NCBI RefSeq assembly: GCF_963583255.1
Contig: NC_084819.1
Coordinates: forward strand, 14,133,259 to 14,197,258
Source of the DNA: Pyrus communis
Lineage: Eukaryota; Streptophyta; Magnoliopsida; Rosales; Rosaceae
DNA length: 64,000 bases
Direction: 5' to 3'
Below, one piece after another: positions 45,997 to 57,848 of this stretch (within the stretch, counting starts at the first letter, position 1; each line of letters opens with the position of its first letter). Below the pieces are notes generated by a model. That model was not told where the DNA came from, did no database searches, and saw nothing but the letters and a program-made list of their open reading frames with translations. The position numbers and the translations under genes are program-made.

Positions 45997-46501
45997 TCAC
46001 CTACAAGGAATCAAAGAATGATTTCAGTAATATGCTTGCGAATGCGCTAGAGAACCTGGTGAGGATTAATACAAACAGCGATTGATTTAAGTGAACGCAA
46101 AGAGAAAGTAAACCAGGGAAATCTAATTCCTAATAACTCACGGATTACAAACAAAAGACTCCAACTGGAAGAAGGAGAATGAAAAGATTCGGACAAACTA
46201 GTGAGACTTAGGGTGATATAGAAGAATGAAAAGAGAAAAGGAGATACCCAAATAGAATATGGTAATCGAATACTAATAGTCAGATAAGGAGAAAGTCAAA
46301 TTGACTATTCAATTACGGGAATACAACTAGCGAATTTTGTATATATATAATTTGTTTTTTATTTTTTTTATTTTTTATTTTTAATAGTATGAAAACAAAA
46401 ACAAGATAAAGAACAAAAACAAAGGTAAAAATAAAATAAGATAAAAAAAAAAATCAACTAAGTAAAGTGTAATCAACAAGCCGAGTTGGGATTAAGGGGC
46501 A

Positions 46502-46521
46502 ATTCCCCAGCAACGGCGCCA
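46502..46521 (-). other. Primer binding site of the gypsy element
   Basis: On the minus strand TGGCGCCGTTGCTGGGGAAT lies six bases after the LTR end. This form is known from Athila/Tat-type gypsy elements (Asp tRNA type primer). Confidence 0.8.
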
Positions 46522-46527
46522 AAAACT

Positions 46528-48000
46528 TGATGTGTATTTAAACTAACCTAAATAAAAGATTAATTTAAACCAAATTAAACTCGCAAGTGCACGAATCAAT
46601 TGTAGAAATATTTGCAAATATGAGGTCGATCCCACAAGGATTGCTTTTAATACCAATTCAACCAGTTGATTACATGAAACTTAACTAAGAAACAAATGAT
46701 CGGTTAATTGATTATAAAAAATAATTAAAACTCCAACTTAAAATTAAACCAAGAATATGAATAACCAAAAGCACACAACGAATGTAAGTTTAAAAGAAAT
46801 TAATGTGATGAAAGCCTAAGGTCATGAATCCACCAATAACAATCATATCCCCTTTTCTTCAAGCCGATTACTATCCAATTACCATGCCAATATTTAAGGT
46901 TGTTCTTTCATATGAATTAATCCGTGGTTAGGCATCAACTCGTGTGTCTAAATGTGACAACTATATCCTATTAGTTAGGCATACAGTTAAACATATAAAA
47001 ACCCATTAAGCACTGAAGAATTATGTCAACCAAGTAGGACTAGTTTGATATTGGTCATCCTCACTAGTTTGTCTACTCTTCTTAATCTTAGTTCCAAACC
47101 TAATTGATTGGTCATCCTCTTAGATTTATCTAATTATCTAGAAACGAGTTCATAATGATGGCCTGTCACAAGAACGTTCGAAACTAGAATAGATTAAGCA
47201 CAAAGATTAAGAACTAAACATGACATGTAATCAGATAATAATCAACAAGATACTTCGGAAATAATCATGTCATGGCTTCATCATAAACCTTAGAAAAGTA
47301 GTTTAGTTACACATAGTCATAATAAAAATCACAAAAGAAGTCATGGAAAAAGATAAAACCCAGAAAAGAATGGTAAAACAAGCTAAGCTTTTCTCCTTCA
47401 CTTTCGAAGAATCCTCTGTATTCACATCCTCCCTTTTTATAGCCTCAGGCCCTCTACTTATTCTAGTAAAACCCTCAAAAGTTTGATAAAAACTACCCTC
47501 AAAGAAAACAAACTCCTAAATAATTAATGACACAAACTAGGAAAAAATCCTTCTTGACTTGGGAAACACGTCATTTGTCTTGTACGCCAGTTTTAGGGTT
47601 GATTTATCTTCTGGAAACGTAGCTTTATCTCTGATCTTTCTAGGAATATATCGCACACCACTAGGAAGAATTGGAAAAGCCTTCAAATCTTTATTCTCCT
47701 ACAGCTACGCAGTTCTGACTGGAAAACTACTTCTGCGGGATTAACTTTGAAAACTGGAACGTTTGGCTCCATGGAAAATTATGAAATTTGGATACAATGA
47801 TCTTCCGCCTCTTAGCTTCCTTCTCCAATTGGCCTTGCATCAAAACTCCTCTGGAAAGTTGAATTATCACCAAAAACGTCCTGCATGCGTAGTTTGGCTG
47901 AAACAGAGAAAAGGAAAGTAATAAGGCCCTTTTAAGACCAATTCCTTAACAAAACTTAGGGATAATTAACATGAAAATGTGATGAATAATGCACCTATTA
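46528..48000 (-). repeat. 5' LTR of the gypsy element
   Basis: It is about 1.47 kb, ending ...CACATCA at 46528 next to the primer site. The outer end is placed at the sharp change to ATG1-like sequence at 48001. The outermost bases on the minus strand are TAATAGGTGCATT, so the start may be a mutated TG or lie at 47993. The partner LTR is absent. Confidence 0.75.
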
Positions 48001-49076
48001 GGTTCCCTCTGTAAATCAGTATAGTATAGAATATTTTGGTGCTACGATTTGATACTGTGATACTAGACTCTTGATTTACTATACAGAATGATGGGTTTTT
48101 CTGCTATACATGCATTATTTTTGTTATTTCTATTTCCCATCTCTTTGAATTGATTACGGTATCTGTGTATGTGTTTCTTTTTTGTTGTGAAAAAACTCAG
48201 GCAGGGAAGCATTTAGAAGCATTCTCAATTCAGCTTGTAATCCTTGCAATCTAGGAGCAAGCTCTTCATATATGCCATACATAGGCTGCCTCAGGTATGG
48301 AAGGAAGTCTGAGTCAAGAGACTACAAGATTTTGGACCACCAGCAAGAAGCAAAGTAATCATGATATGGATGAAAGCCTTGATGTTAACATACAAGGACC
48401 CGAAGATATTTCTTCTAGGATTGAGCGGGAATTTCTCCGAGAGGTTGAGCATGCAGAAGAACTTGCAAAGGCTATTGAGCCCGGTATGGATTCTTTTCAG
48501 ATGTTATCTTGAGCGCTTTTTGTAGAATTTTTCAGGTCGACGGGCCGATGGTCCACTCCAACCACATTTATACTGTCCCCACTTTACCACCTACACAATT
48601 CTCAAGTGTGGGGTTTTATCATAAAAGACCTCGATATTAGTTAGAGTGGGGGTAATTCTATATAAATTGCTCTTTCTTCTTCCCTTTGTCCGATATGGGA
48701 CGAATTGAGTTCCAACAATTGTGGTTTTGCCATGTATCATTGGTTAAGTACTTATGACCAGTAAGATCAAAATTTTCTCTGCTCCTATAATGTGGAAAGT
48801 ATTTCATCAATGTCTAGGAAACTAGTTATGCATCATTCTTGTCTTATTTATGTATGCATGTTTCATGAAATAAGAACCTACTTCAATCGACATGATCTTC
48901 TCTAAAAATATTAAGCAGGGTGCTTGTGGTTTGATTATACAGCCACTAATAATCTTATGGTTTACTTTCTAATGGGTACAGGACATGCAGAGATGCCAGA
49001 TGCAATGGAGACAATATTTCAATCTGCTCTTGTTTTTGGGAGACATTGGGGGTGTAAGTATTTTCTTTACTCTATT
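48001..49076 (+). pseudogene. ATG1 exon 11-12 copy (segment C)
   Basis: Collinear with 23621-24532 of the intact ATG1 gene: intron 10 end, exon 11 (about 48200-48487) and exon 12 (about 48983-49053), with introns between. Differences include a premature TAG where the intact gene reads Trp in LAIWKQ (CTAGGAGCAAG near 48253), a 197-bp LTR insertion in the intron, and the extra T in GACATTGGGGG at exon 12. The last exon is missing: after the copia insertion (49082-54189) sequence resumes at 54190 in the intron and jumps into the 3' flank at about 54240. Confidence 0.93.
48521..48717. mobile_element. 197-bp solo LTR or TRIM-like insertion
   Basis: It is absent from the matching place in the intact ATG1 intron (about 24139). 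It starts TGTAGAATTT and ends TTCCAACA, contains a TATATAAATT box, and has a decayed possible 5-bp duplication at its flanks (CTTTT and ATTGT). TG...CA ends and small size fit a solo LTR of a small element. Confidence 0.7.
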
Positions 49077-49081
49077 CTCAT

Positions 49082-49441
49082 TCTTGAATTTCAAGTATAT
49101 TTTTCTTGTTTTTTTTTTTTCTTTCTATTGCAATTGTCATAAGGTTACAAAAAGAAGAAGTGATATTTAAGGAGTAGGAATCAGTGCACATGTTGTGCAC
49201 CCAGTCATCCAAAAAACCCCTTGAACCACTACACAAAGGCTAGTCTAGGAGACTTACACCAAATCTCCTTAAATCAAGGAGTTGACAACAAGAGAAAAGA
49301 CTTACACCATATCTCCTTAAATTAAGAAGTAGCCAACAAGAAAAAGACTACATACAAGTTGATAAAGTAACACATAAAGCAGCAGCTAGTCCTTAGAGTC
49401 GATACACTATGGTAGCCCTAATAACCACCATTCTTCCAATA
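49082..49441 (-). repeat. 3' LTR of copia element 3
   Basis: On the minus strand it runs TATTGGAAGAATGG to TTGAAATTCAAGA, bounded by the purine tract on one side and the CTCAT duplication on the other. The outer bases TA...GA differ from the usual TG...CA. Confidence 0.85.
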
Positions 49442-51072
49442 CTCCCCCTCAAGCTGGAGCCAGCAAATTGATGGAACCAAGCTTGACCAAGAGACGTTGA
49501 AATTGATACATGGGCAAGGATTTAGTGAATAGGTCAGCAAGTTGATCAGTACTTTAGACACTGTGAGTTCGAATAACCTGTGATTGCACTTGTTCACGCA
49601 CATAATGACAATCCACTTCGATGTGCTTGGTTCTTTCATGAAACACTGGATTAGAGGCAATGTGCATGGCTGCCTAATTGTCACATCAAAGAGGCATGGA
49701 TTGAGAATTGAATAACCCTAAATCACAAAGAAGACCTTGCAACTAGATTAGCTCACAAGCAATGGAAGCCATCGATCTATACTCAGCCTTAACACTTGAT
49801 TTGGCAACTATTGCTTGTTTTTAGCTTTTCCATGTGACTAAGTTTCCACCCACAAAGATGCAATATCCAATTGTTGATTTGTGATCTATTGAACTACCAG
49901 GCCAGTCAGCATCACAATATCCTATTATTTGAGTGTTTGCATTGTTTTTCATGACTATGCCACGACCCACTGATCTTTTCAAGTAACGAAGGATTCTTTT
50001 GACAAGGTTGAAATGCTCAAGAATGGGTGAGTGCATGAATTGACTTGTAATACTCACAGAATATAAGATGTCGGGTCTTGTTATAGTGAGGTATATCAAC
50101 TTACCAACAAGTCTTTGATAGTAACCAACGCTGGGAAGAGGTTCACCTTCCAAACTGAATTTAAGTTTGCTATCAAGAGGTGTCTTGGCTGGTTTGACAT
50201 CATTCATCTTGGCTTCCTCAAATAGATCAAGCACATACTTTCGTTGGTTTAGAAATAGGCCTTCATGAGAATATGCCATTTCTATACCTAGAAAGTACTT
50301 CAAAACTCCTAGATCTTTGATGTCGAACTATTGCTGGAGAGCTCGTTTGAGATTGGCAATTTCTTCGTCACTATCACTAGTGATAATTAAGTCATCAACA
50401 TAGATTAGGACCACTAATTTCCCCACATGTCCTGTACGCACAAACATGGAAGAATCTACATTACTTCTATGAAAACCAGTATTGATGAAAACCGAGCTGA
50501 GTTTGGCATACCAAGCTCAAGGTGATTGTTTAAGTCTATAGATAGCTTTATTCAACTTGCATACTACCTGTGAATCACAACTTTGCGGATGTCCAAGAGG
50601 CAATTTCATGTAGACTTCTTCTTCGAGATCTCTAATTTTTAACATTGGTCATCCCTTATTCACAGCAACTGAGAGAATTACCCTTATTGAGTTCATCTTT
50701 GCAACAATGAGCAAAGGTTTCCTTGTAGTCCACATCAAGTGTTTGTGTGAATCCACGAGCTACCAATCTTGCTCTATGTCTTTCAATTGATCCATCTAAG
50801 TTGAACTTGATCTTATATATCCATTTGCATCCCACAACCTTCTTTCCTTCTGGTAACTTTACAATACTCCAAGTGTTGTGTTAATTGAGAGTATGTAACT
50901 TATCATGCATAGCTTTCCTCCACACTTCAGATTCATTTGCATCATGAAAATTTTGAGGTTCTGTGAGCTTAGAAACCTTGTTGAGGAATGCACTGTGAAC
51001 AGGTGCAAGCTTGTGATAGGAAACATAATTGGAGGTTGGATGCCGTGGCTTGTAAGTCACACAGTCTTGCAA
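49418..51072 (-). pseudogene. Copia element 3 reverse transcriptase and RNase H remnants
   Basis: The piece 51072-50881 is the start of the reverse transcriptase region. Between 50880 and 50310 it is broken by stops (a CKLNKAIYRLKQ-like block and a LIYVDDLII-like catalytic block are visible in fragments). The piece 50303-49821 holds KYFLGIEMA, KTPLDSKLKFS, YLTITRPDILYSVS and QIIGYCDADWPGS. The piece 49684-49418 is an RNase H end fragment. Not functional. Confidence 0.85.
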
Positions 51073-51240
51073 TCTTGCAGGCAGCTATCTTTCTCTTACA
51101 AGTTTACGTCGTGGTGCAACAGGTGTTGATTCATGTTCCATTGCTTCTGAGGTTACACTTTGTAAGTTTTCATACTCTTCATCAATTGAATTGCTAGGAG
51201 GCTAACCTTCATTGATTTGTTCACTCAAAGGAAGAGTTAC

Positions 51241-51765
51241 TTAAGTAGCTAAGTTGAGACTCGAAGTTGAAGCTTTAGTGATCACGACATCTGTTATTGG
51301 TAAGGGAAACAAATCCAAGTAGTTCTCCCCCTGAGTGTTAACTTCAAGATTCTTACTGTAAAAAAAGCTAGTTTCATGAAACCTAACATCCTTAGATACA
51401 ATAAGTTTCTTAAGTTGAGGGTTGTAACATTTATATCCTTTTTGAGTTAAAGAATACCCAAGAAAGATGCACTTTGCTGCCCGAGGATCTAGTTTGTCTC
51501 GATATAGAGATTGAATGTGCAAAAAACATATACATCTAAAGACTCTAAGATGAGGGAGATCCACTTTTCTTCCTTTTATTATCTCCATTGGAGACTTGAA
51601 CTTCAACACTCTACTAGGCAATCTGTTAATTAAGTAAGCAACTGCCATAACACCATGTGACCAGAATTTCTTAGGCATATTCATTTGCAACATCAGTGCC
51701 CTAGTTTTCTCCAATAAGTCACAATTTTTTCTCTCAGCAATGCCATTTTGCTGAGGGGTTCCCAC
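51241..51765 (-). pseudogene. Copia element 3 integrase C-terminal remnant
   Basis: It begins TPQQNGIAERKN and continues with VAYLINRLPSRVL, LPHLRVF and KCIFLGYSLTQKGYKCYNP, all typical of copia integrase and its tail. The upstream catalytic core (about 51780-52240) is present only as frame-shifted pieces. Confidence 0.87.
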
Positions 51766-52248
51766 TTAGCTAGTTTGATGCATAATGCCATTGTTGCTCA
51801 AGTATCGTGTCATGATTTGAGACGTATTCTGCGCCATTATTAGACCTTAGAGTTTGAATATTTGAAGAGAAATGATTTTTGACAAGGTTATGAAAGTCTT
51901 TAAGCATATCCATTACTTGGCTTTTTGATTTCAAAAGAGACAACCATGTGGCCCTTGAATAATGATCAACAAAAGTTACAAAATACTTTTAACCATCAAA
52001 AGATTCACTAGTAGGACCCTAAATATCTGAGTGTACAAGCTCAAAAACTTGCTAGCCCTAGATATAGACTCTCCCAATGGTAATCTAGCTTTGGACATAT
52101 GACAAGTTTCACACTCAATTGCTTTTTTGCTTGAATTGGGAAATAAGGTGGACAAAATAGGTTGGGAAGGATGAGCTAGATGTTAATGCCACAAAAGGTT
52201 GTCTTGGTTGGAAACTGAATTGACTTGAAATCCATTTGGACTTTTTTT

Positions 52249-53506
52249 TTAGATGTAATATAGTCCATCTAGAAAAAAAAAAAAACCCTCACCAATCATC
52301 TTCTTGGTGATATAATCTTGAAAAATGACACTTTGTGGTGAAAAAATGACCAAACAGTTCAAAGTATTTATGATTTTCTCCACAGATAAAAGATGGAAAG
52401 GAAATGAAGGTACATACAAAGCCATTGACTCAATTTTATCTGAAATTAGATGAACTTTTCCCTTTCCTACAACCTTAGCCCCTTCACCATTTGCAACTGA
52501 TACTTGTAATGGTTCATGCAAATTTTCAAACTCTTTTAGTTTTGACACTTTATTAGTCATGTGGTCTGTGGCTCCAGAATCAACAATCCAAAAATCATGC
52601 AACAAATTAACATTTAGAGTAGTTTTGAAAGCATTTAAAATACCTTGATTGTCTTGCTTTGGTATGTGATCAGCATTGGTCCAAAAAACCAACAAACTTG
52701 CTCAATAAGGCAGTGGTATTTCCATCTTCAGGATCAACAGCTTGATCGGCTTCTTCTCTTCCTCTTTCCTTTTGTTGGAAGGTTGCAAACTTATTTATAA
52801 GATCTACAGGATTAGCTGTGAACTGCTTGTAAGGATCATGATTGTTGATAGTTGAAGATGAAGCCATGTTGGCTCGGTGGGAAAGTTGAGGTGGTTGAGA
52901 TCTTCTAGGTGGAACCTTGTTTTTCAAAAAATCTAGTTTCAACTCTGGATGCAAGATCCAGCAAGTCTCCTTATCGTGACCATTATAGTGACAATGCTGA
53001 CACTTCAAGTTAGGGTTTTTACCCTTGTATCTCTTCTCATTGGTCATGTAGGCTCAAGTTTCAGTTACATTCACTTTAGTTCCTGCATTCATAACCTTCC
53101 TTCTCACTTCCTCTTGTTGAATGGTAGCATAAATGCTTGTGAAGGTTGGCAGCCCAAGATTCATGAGGATATGACTTCTTAGATCTTTATAATCTGTGCT
53201 CAGGCTAGACAATAGCTGAAAGACTTTATCTTCCTCAGCCCTTTTTAGGAGAACTGTGGAATCAGTAGTATGTAGCCGGTAGACATCCAGTTCATTCCAC
53301 ATACCTTTTAGAGATCCAAGATGCTGAGTAAAGCTCTTACCTTCTTGCTGGATACATGATATGTCTCTTTTAAGTTGAAATACACGAGCGGAGTTGTTTT
53401 GGTTCCCATACATCTCCTTCACAGTTGTCCATAGCAAGAGAGAAGACTCAAAATAGTTGAAGATCTCAGCTATTTTTCTTTCCATGGAGTTGAGTAACCA
53501 TGACAT
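52249..53506 (-). pseudogene. Copia element 3 Gag and protease remnants
   Basis: Gag of UBN2 type runs 53506-53054 (ESSLLLWTTVKEMYGNQNN, LKGMWNELDVYR). A zinc knuckle CQHCHYNGHDKETC lies within 53047-52670. The protease piece 52695-52249 has WIVDSGATDHMT. The three are separated by stops or frame changes. Confidence 0.88.
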
Positions 53507-53842
53507 AATAAGTTGATCTTTACATAGCCAAGCTTCATAATCTGAGGATGTAGCTTCTGGAGTAGGAACATTACCATTGATGAACCTGAGTTTGTTTCTT
53601 CCACCAAGAGCAAGAGCAACCGCCCTTGACCACGGAAGATAATTAAACTAAGTAGTATTGAGATGATCCTTTGGTTAGGATTAATTGGTATCTACTTCTG
53701 AAGGATTCTCAGGTCGAGAAGTGATGGTGTTTCCAACTCCCTGGTTGACTGAATTTTCTTCAGCCATTTGTTTGAAGATTGGAGATGTTTACAGAATGAT
53801 ACACACAGAGGCAGGCTCAAAGGAATGCTTGCTCTGATACCA

Positions 53843-54189
53843 TCTTGAATTTCAAGTATATTTTCTTTTTTTCTATTGCAATTGTCATAAGGTTACAAAA
53901 AGAAGAAGTGATATTTAAGGAGTAGGAATTAGTGCACATGCCGTGCACCCAGTCATCCAGAAAACCCCTTGAATCACTACACAAAGGCTAGTCTACGAGA
54001 CTTACACCAAATCTCCTTAAATCAAGGAGTTGACAACAAGAGAAAAGACTTACACCAAATCTCCTTAAATTAAGGAGTAGCCAACAAGAAAAAGACTACA
54101 TACAAGTGGATAAAGTAACACATAAAGCAGCAGCTAGTCCCTAGAGCCGGTACAACATTGCAACCCTAATAACCACCATTCTTCCAATA
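53843..54189 (-). repeat. 5' LTR of copia element 3
   Basis: It is 347 bp with the same TATTGG...CAAGA ends as its partner, followed on the minus strand directly by the primer site TGGTATCAGAGC at 53842-53831. Confidence 0.87.
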
Positions 54190-54194
54190 CTCAT

Positions 54195-54907
54195 ATTTGG
54201 CGACATGCCATTCATTTCTTTATTAAATTCAATTTTGTCATTTAAAGAATGATGAAAATGTCTATATTCGTTTACCTCTGTGTTCTTCTGCATTGAAATG
54301 TGATGGCTTATGTTTCGTTCGATCCATGCATTACTTGTTAAAACATCGAGTGATTGTTAGCTCACATCTTATCAAGTTTCTAAAAGATTCTGGTCGGGCA
54401 GCGCCTAGGCGTCTAGGTGGGATTCTTAAATTTATTATTTAACATATAAATAAGTGCTTATTTACTCCCTAAAAACTAAACCCTATACTTGTATTGAGAA
54501 TTTAGAAAAATTAAAACTTAAGTCATATTGCCATCAGACAAATGCCTAAAAAAAAAAAAAAAAATTCCTATTTCGAAATTCACTATTAAATAAAAAATCT
54601 TTGACTTAATTTAAAATTTAAAAAACAATGGAACCGCCTAACCTACCTAGCCTCTACCCGATTTTTCTCACAATTTGCCCTAAATGTCATCGGCCCTTCC
54701 TTTCCTAGGCTGATTTTTAGAACACTACATCTTATTAGAGATGCATATTCCCCATTGTAAATACGTGCTTACACTCAAAACGATAATATGGCAGCATAGC
54801 ATTTTATTATGTAATTGAAGTTGAATGCCTGATTGTGTATTGCGAGACTAACGTACGAAGTGTCGGTAAGTCTCAACATTGTATTTTGGGGTTGCTAGGT
54901 TAGACCG
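54195..54907. other. ATG1 3'-flank copy (segment C)
   Basis: After about 45 bases of ATG1 intron sequence it jumps to the equivalent of 25265 (AAAGAATGATGAAAATG) and stays collinear with the spacer downstream of the intact ATG1, including the MITE-like repeat at 54375-54727. No gene. Confidence 0.75.
54375..54727. repeat. MITE-like repeat, duplicate of 25440-25790
   Basis: The left tip TTTCTAAAAGATTCTGGTCGGG and right tip TAGGCTGATTTTTAGAAC are inverted. This is the same element at the same relative position as in the segment behind the intact ATG1. Confidence 0.6.
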
Positions 54908-57420
54908 TTCAACATAAACCAACAATTTGTGGCGGCAAATTGAGGTCCTTGTTGATAACTGAGGTGTCGTCTTCACCCGAACTCAAGGGCAACCCTTTCA
55001 CACAATAGTTACCCTTCAAAATATCTTATTTAATATAGAGAGTAGTCCTATTCAAGGGAATAGAATCCTATCCGGATTCTCAATGTATAGATTACAAAAG
55101 GATTTTGAAGAACCCTATTTACACGCACAGTTTGAATTTCAAATAATACAAAGCTATCAGACTTAGCTAAGAAACATTCAAAAGAAACCTAGACCTAAAC
55201 AGACTTGTCCTTGGATAACGAGTAAATTTTAGAATATCCAACTGAAGAGTTTGAACTAGAGTTGGATTTCACTTGGTCTAACACGTTAGACTATGGAAAT
55301 CCACCTAAACGAAATTGGATTCGCTATATACCTTAGTGTGGATCAATCCATCTGGATCGCTGATTGGTGTGTAAAAGAAATCAGGGCTATTGGTTTTTAT
55401 GTGGTGGGCCAAAGAAATGAGTTAATAGAGACCGTTGAATTCAATTTGTGCGACCCAGAAAAGTTGATCCTTAGGCTCCATTCAACATAAACCAACAATT
55501 TGTGGGGACAGAGTGAGGTCCTTGTTGATAACTGAGATGTCCTCTTCGCCAGAACTCAACGGCAACCCTTTCACACAATAGTTACCTTTCCAAATATCTT
55601 ATTTAATATAGAGAGTAGTCCTATTCAAGGGAATAGAATCCTATCCGGATTCTCAATGTACAAATTACAAAAGGGTTTTGAAGAACCCTATTTACACGCA
55701 TAGTTTGAATTTCAAATAATACAAAGCTATCAGACTTAGCTAAGAAACATTCAAAAGAAACCTAGACCTAACAGACTTGTCCTTGGATAACGGGTGAATT
55801 TTAGAATATCCAACTGAAGAGTTTGAACCAGAGTTGGATTTGATAAGTCTCACTTGGTCTAACACGTTAGACTATGGAAATCCACCTAAATGAAATTGGA
55901 TTCGCTTCGTACCTTAGTATGGATCAATCCATCTAGATCGTTGATTAGTGTGTAAAAGAAATCAGAGCTATTGGTTTTTATGTGGTGGGCCAAAGAAATG
56001 AGTTAATAGAGACCGTTGAATTCAATTTGTGCAACCCATATAAGTTGATCCTTATGCTCCATTCAACATAAACCAACAATTTGTGGGGACAGAGTGAGGT
56101 CTTTGTTGATAACTAAGGTGTCCTCTTTGCCAGAACTCAAGGGCAACCCTTTCACACAATAGTTACCCTTCAAAATATCTTATTTAATATAGAGAATAGT
56201 CTTATTCAAAAGAATAGAATCCTATCCCGATTCTCAATGTACATATTACAAAAGGGTTTTGAAGAACCCTATTTACACGCACAGTTTGAATTTCAAATAC
56301 TACAAAGCTATCAGACTTAGCTATGAAACATTCAAAAGAAACCTAGACCTAAACAGACTTGTCCTTGGATAACGGGTGAATTTTAGAATATCCAACTGAA
56401 GAGTTTGAACTAGAGTTGGATTTGATAAGTCTGACTTGGTTTAACACTTTAGATTATGGAAATCCACCTAAATGAAATTGGATTTGCTCCGTACATTAGT
56501 GTGGATCAATCCATCTGGATCATTGATTGGTGTGTAAAAGAAATCAGGGCTGTTGGTTTTTGTGTGGTGGGCCAAAGAAATAAGTTAATAGAGATCGTTG
56601 AATTCAATTTGTGCGACCCATATAAGTTGATCCTTAGGCTCCATTCAACATAAACCAACACTTTGTGGGGACAGAGTAAGGTCCTTGTTGATAACTGAGG
56701 TGTCATCTTCGCCAGAACTCAAGGGCAACCCTTTCACACAATAGTTACCTTTCAAAATATCTTATTTAATATAAAGAGTAGTCATATTCAAAAGAATAGA
56801 ATCCTATCCGGATTCCCAATGTATAGATTACAAAAAGGTTTTGAAGAACCCTATTTACACGCACATTTTGAATTTCAAATAATACAAAGCTATCAGACTT
56901 AGCTAAAAAACATTCAAAAGAAACCTAGACCTAACAGATTTGCCCTTGGATAACAGGTGAAGTTTAGAATATCCAACTGAAGAGTTTGAACTAGAGTTGG
57001 ATTTGATAAGTCTGACTTGGTCTAACACGTTATACTATGGAAATCCACCTAAACGGAATTGGATTCACTCCGTACCTTAGTGTCTGGAGCCTAAGGATCA
57101 ATCCATCTGGACTGTTGATTGATGTGTAAAAGAAATTAGGGTTGTTGGTTTGTGTGTGATGGGCCAGAGAATGAGTTAATAGAGACCGTTGAATTCAATT
57201 TGTGTGACCCAAATAAGTTGATCCTTAGGCTCCGTTCAACATAAACGAACAATTTGTGGGACAGAGTGAGGTCCTTGTTGATAACTGAAGTGTCCTCTTC
57301 GCCAGAACTCAAGGGCAACCCTTTCACACAATAGTTACCCTTCAAAATATCTTATTTAATATGGTGAGTAGTCTTATTCAAGGGAATAGGATCATATCCG
57401 GATCTTCTTTGTGAGAATCT
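54908..57420. repeat. Tandem array, four ~580-bp units plus a partial fifth
   Basis: The landmark TTCAACATAAAC.AACA occurs at 54908, 55481, 56062, 56644 and 57235, giving periods of 573, 581, 582 and 591 bp. Each unit joins spacer sequence normally upstream of the receptor kinase (AACCCTTTCACACAATA), the start of the MITE family (GGGAATAGAATCCTATCCGG) and the repeat found singly at 37552-38095. Each contains a similar 65-codon frame (MEIHLNEIGFA type), broken or lost in some units and without recognisable domains, so probably not a gene. The last partial unit runs into the MITE-like sequence at 57382. Confidence 0.9.
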
Positions 57421-57848
57421 CGTAGTTCATTTCATCGTATTCATTTATCTGTCATTCTGCGGCTATAAATTATTTTGAATTTATTTAAAATTAAACATAA
57501 ACAGTACTTGACGAAAACTAATGTATTAATTTTTCTTGGTAGCGACATTGACAGGCGAAATTGAGTCCTTGTGCCGAAAAAGTGCTCTTTGCTTGTCGCA
57601 AAATCCGATGTGAACCAACTCCTCGGACTAGGGGCATCTAAGTTGCACATGGATCCATTAATTTTCTTCATAAAAACAACAGAATTAATTTTCTTCGTAT
57701 CAATGAATAGTACAAGTTTTGTATTATATTTTGCATCAAGTCACGCTTTGACACGACGTCGTAGGTAAACTCGAACATAACAGAACCGATTCCCATTGAT
57801 ATATATATACCCATCTTCTCCCTTTTCTTTTCACCAAACTTGAGAAAA

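Larger units (their letters stand above)
41590..48000 (-). mobile_element. Ty3/gypsy LTR retrotransposon, 3'-truncated
   Basis: On the minus strand the order is 5' LTR (48000-46528), primer site (46521-46502), Gag, protease, reverse transcriptase, RNase H and the start of integrase, which is the gypsy domain order. The integrase is cut after its zinc-binding part at 41590, where receptor-kinase sequence joins, so the rest of integrase and the 3' LTR are gone. Many stops and frameshifts show that it is dead. The primer site type (TGGCGCCGTTGC) is known from the Athila/Tat group. Confidence 0.92.
49082..54189 (-). mobile_element. Ty1/copia LTR retrotransposon, old and degraded (element 3)
   Basis: It is inserted in the intron of ATG1 copy C and flanked by CTCAT at 49077-49081 and 54190-54194. 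LTRs lie at 53843-54189 (5' on the minus strand, 347 bp) and 49082-49441 (360 bp), with many differences between them, so it is much older than element 1. The primer site TGGTATCAGAGC lies directly inside (53842-53831). A purine tract GAGGGGGAG borders the other LTR. Domain pieces are in copia order: Gag, protease, integrase, reverse transcriptase, RNase H. Confidence 0.93.

Noticed and set aside
55293..57345. Repeated 65-codon frames (MEIHLNEIGFA type) in the tandem array
   Set aside because: They follow from repetition of the unit. The frames are disrupted in other units, are absent as a gene from the single copy at 37552-38095, and have no known domain.
54908..57420. Possible CRISPR-like or regulatory repeat array
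   Set aside because: Units are long and contiguous without spacers. This is a plant nuclear tandem duplication, not a CRISPR array.
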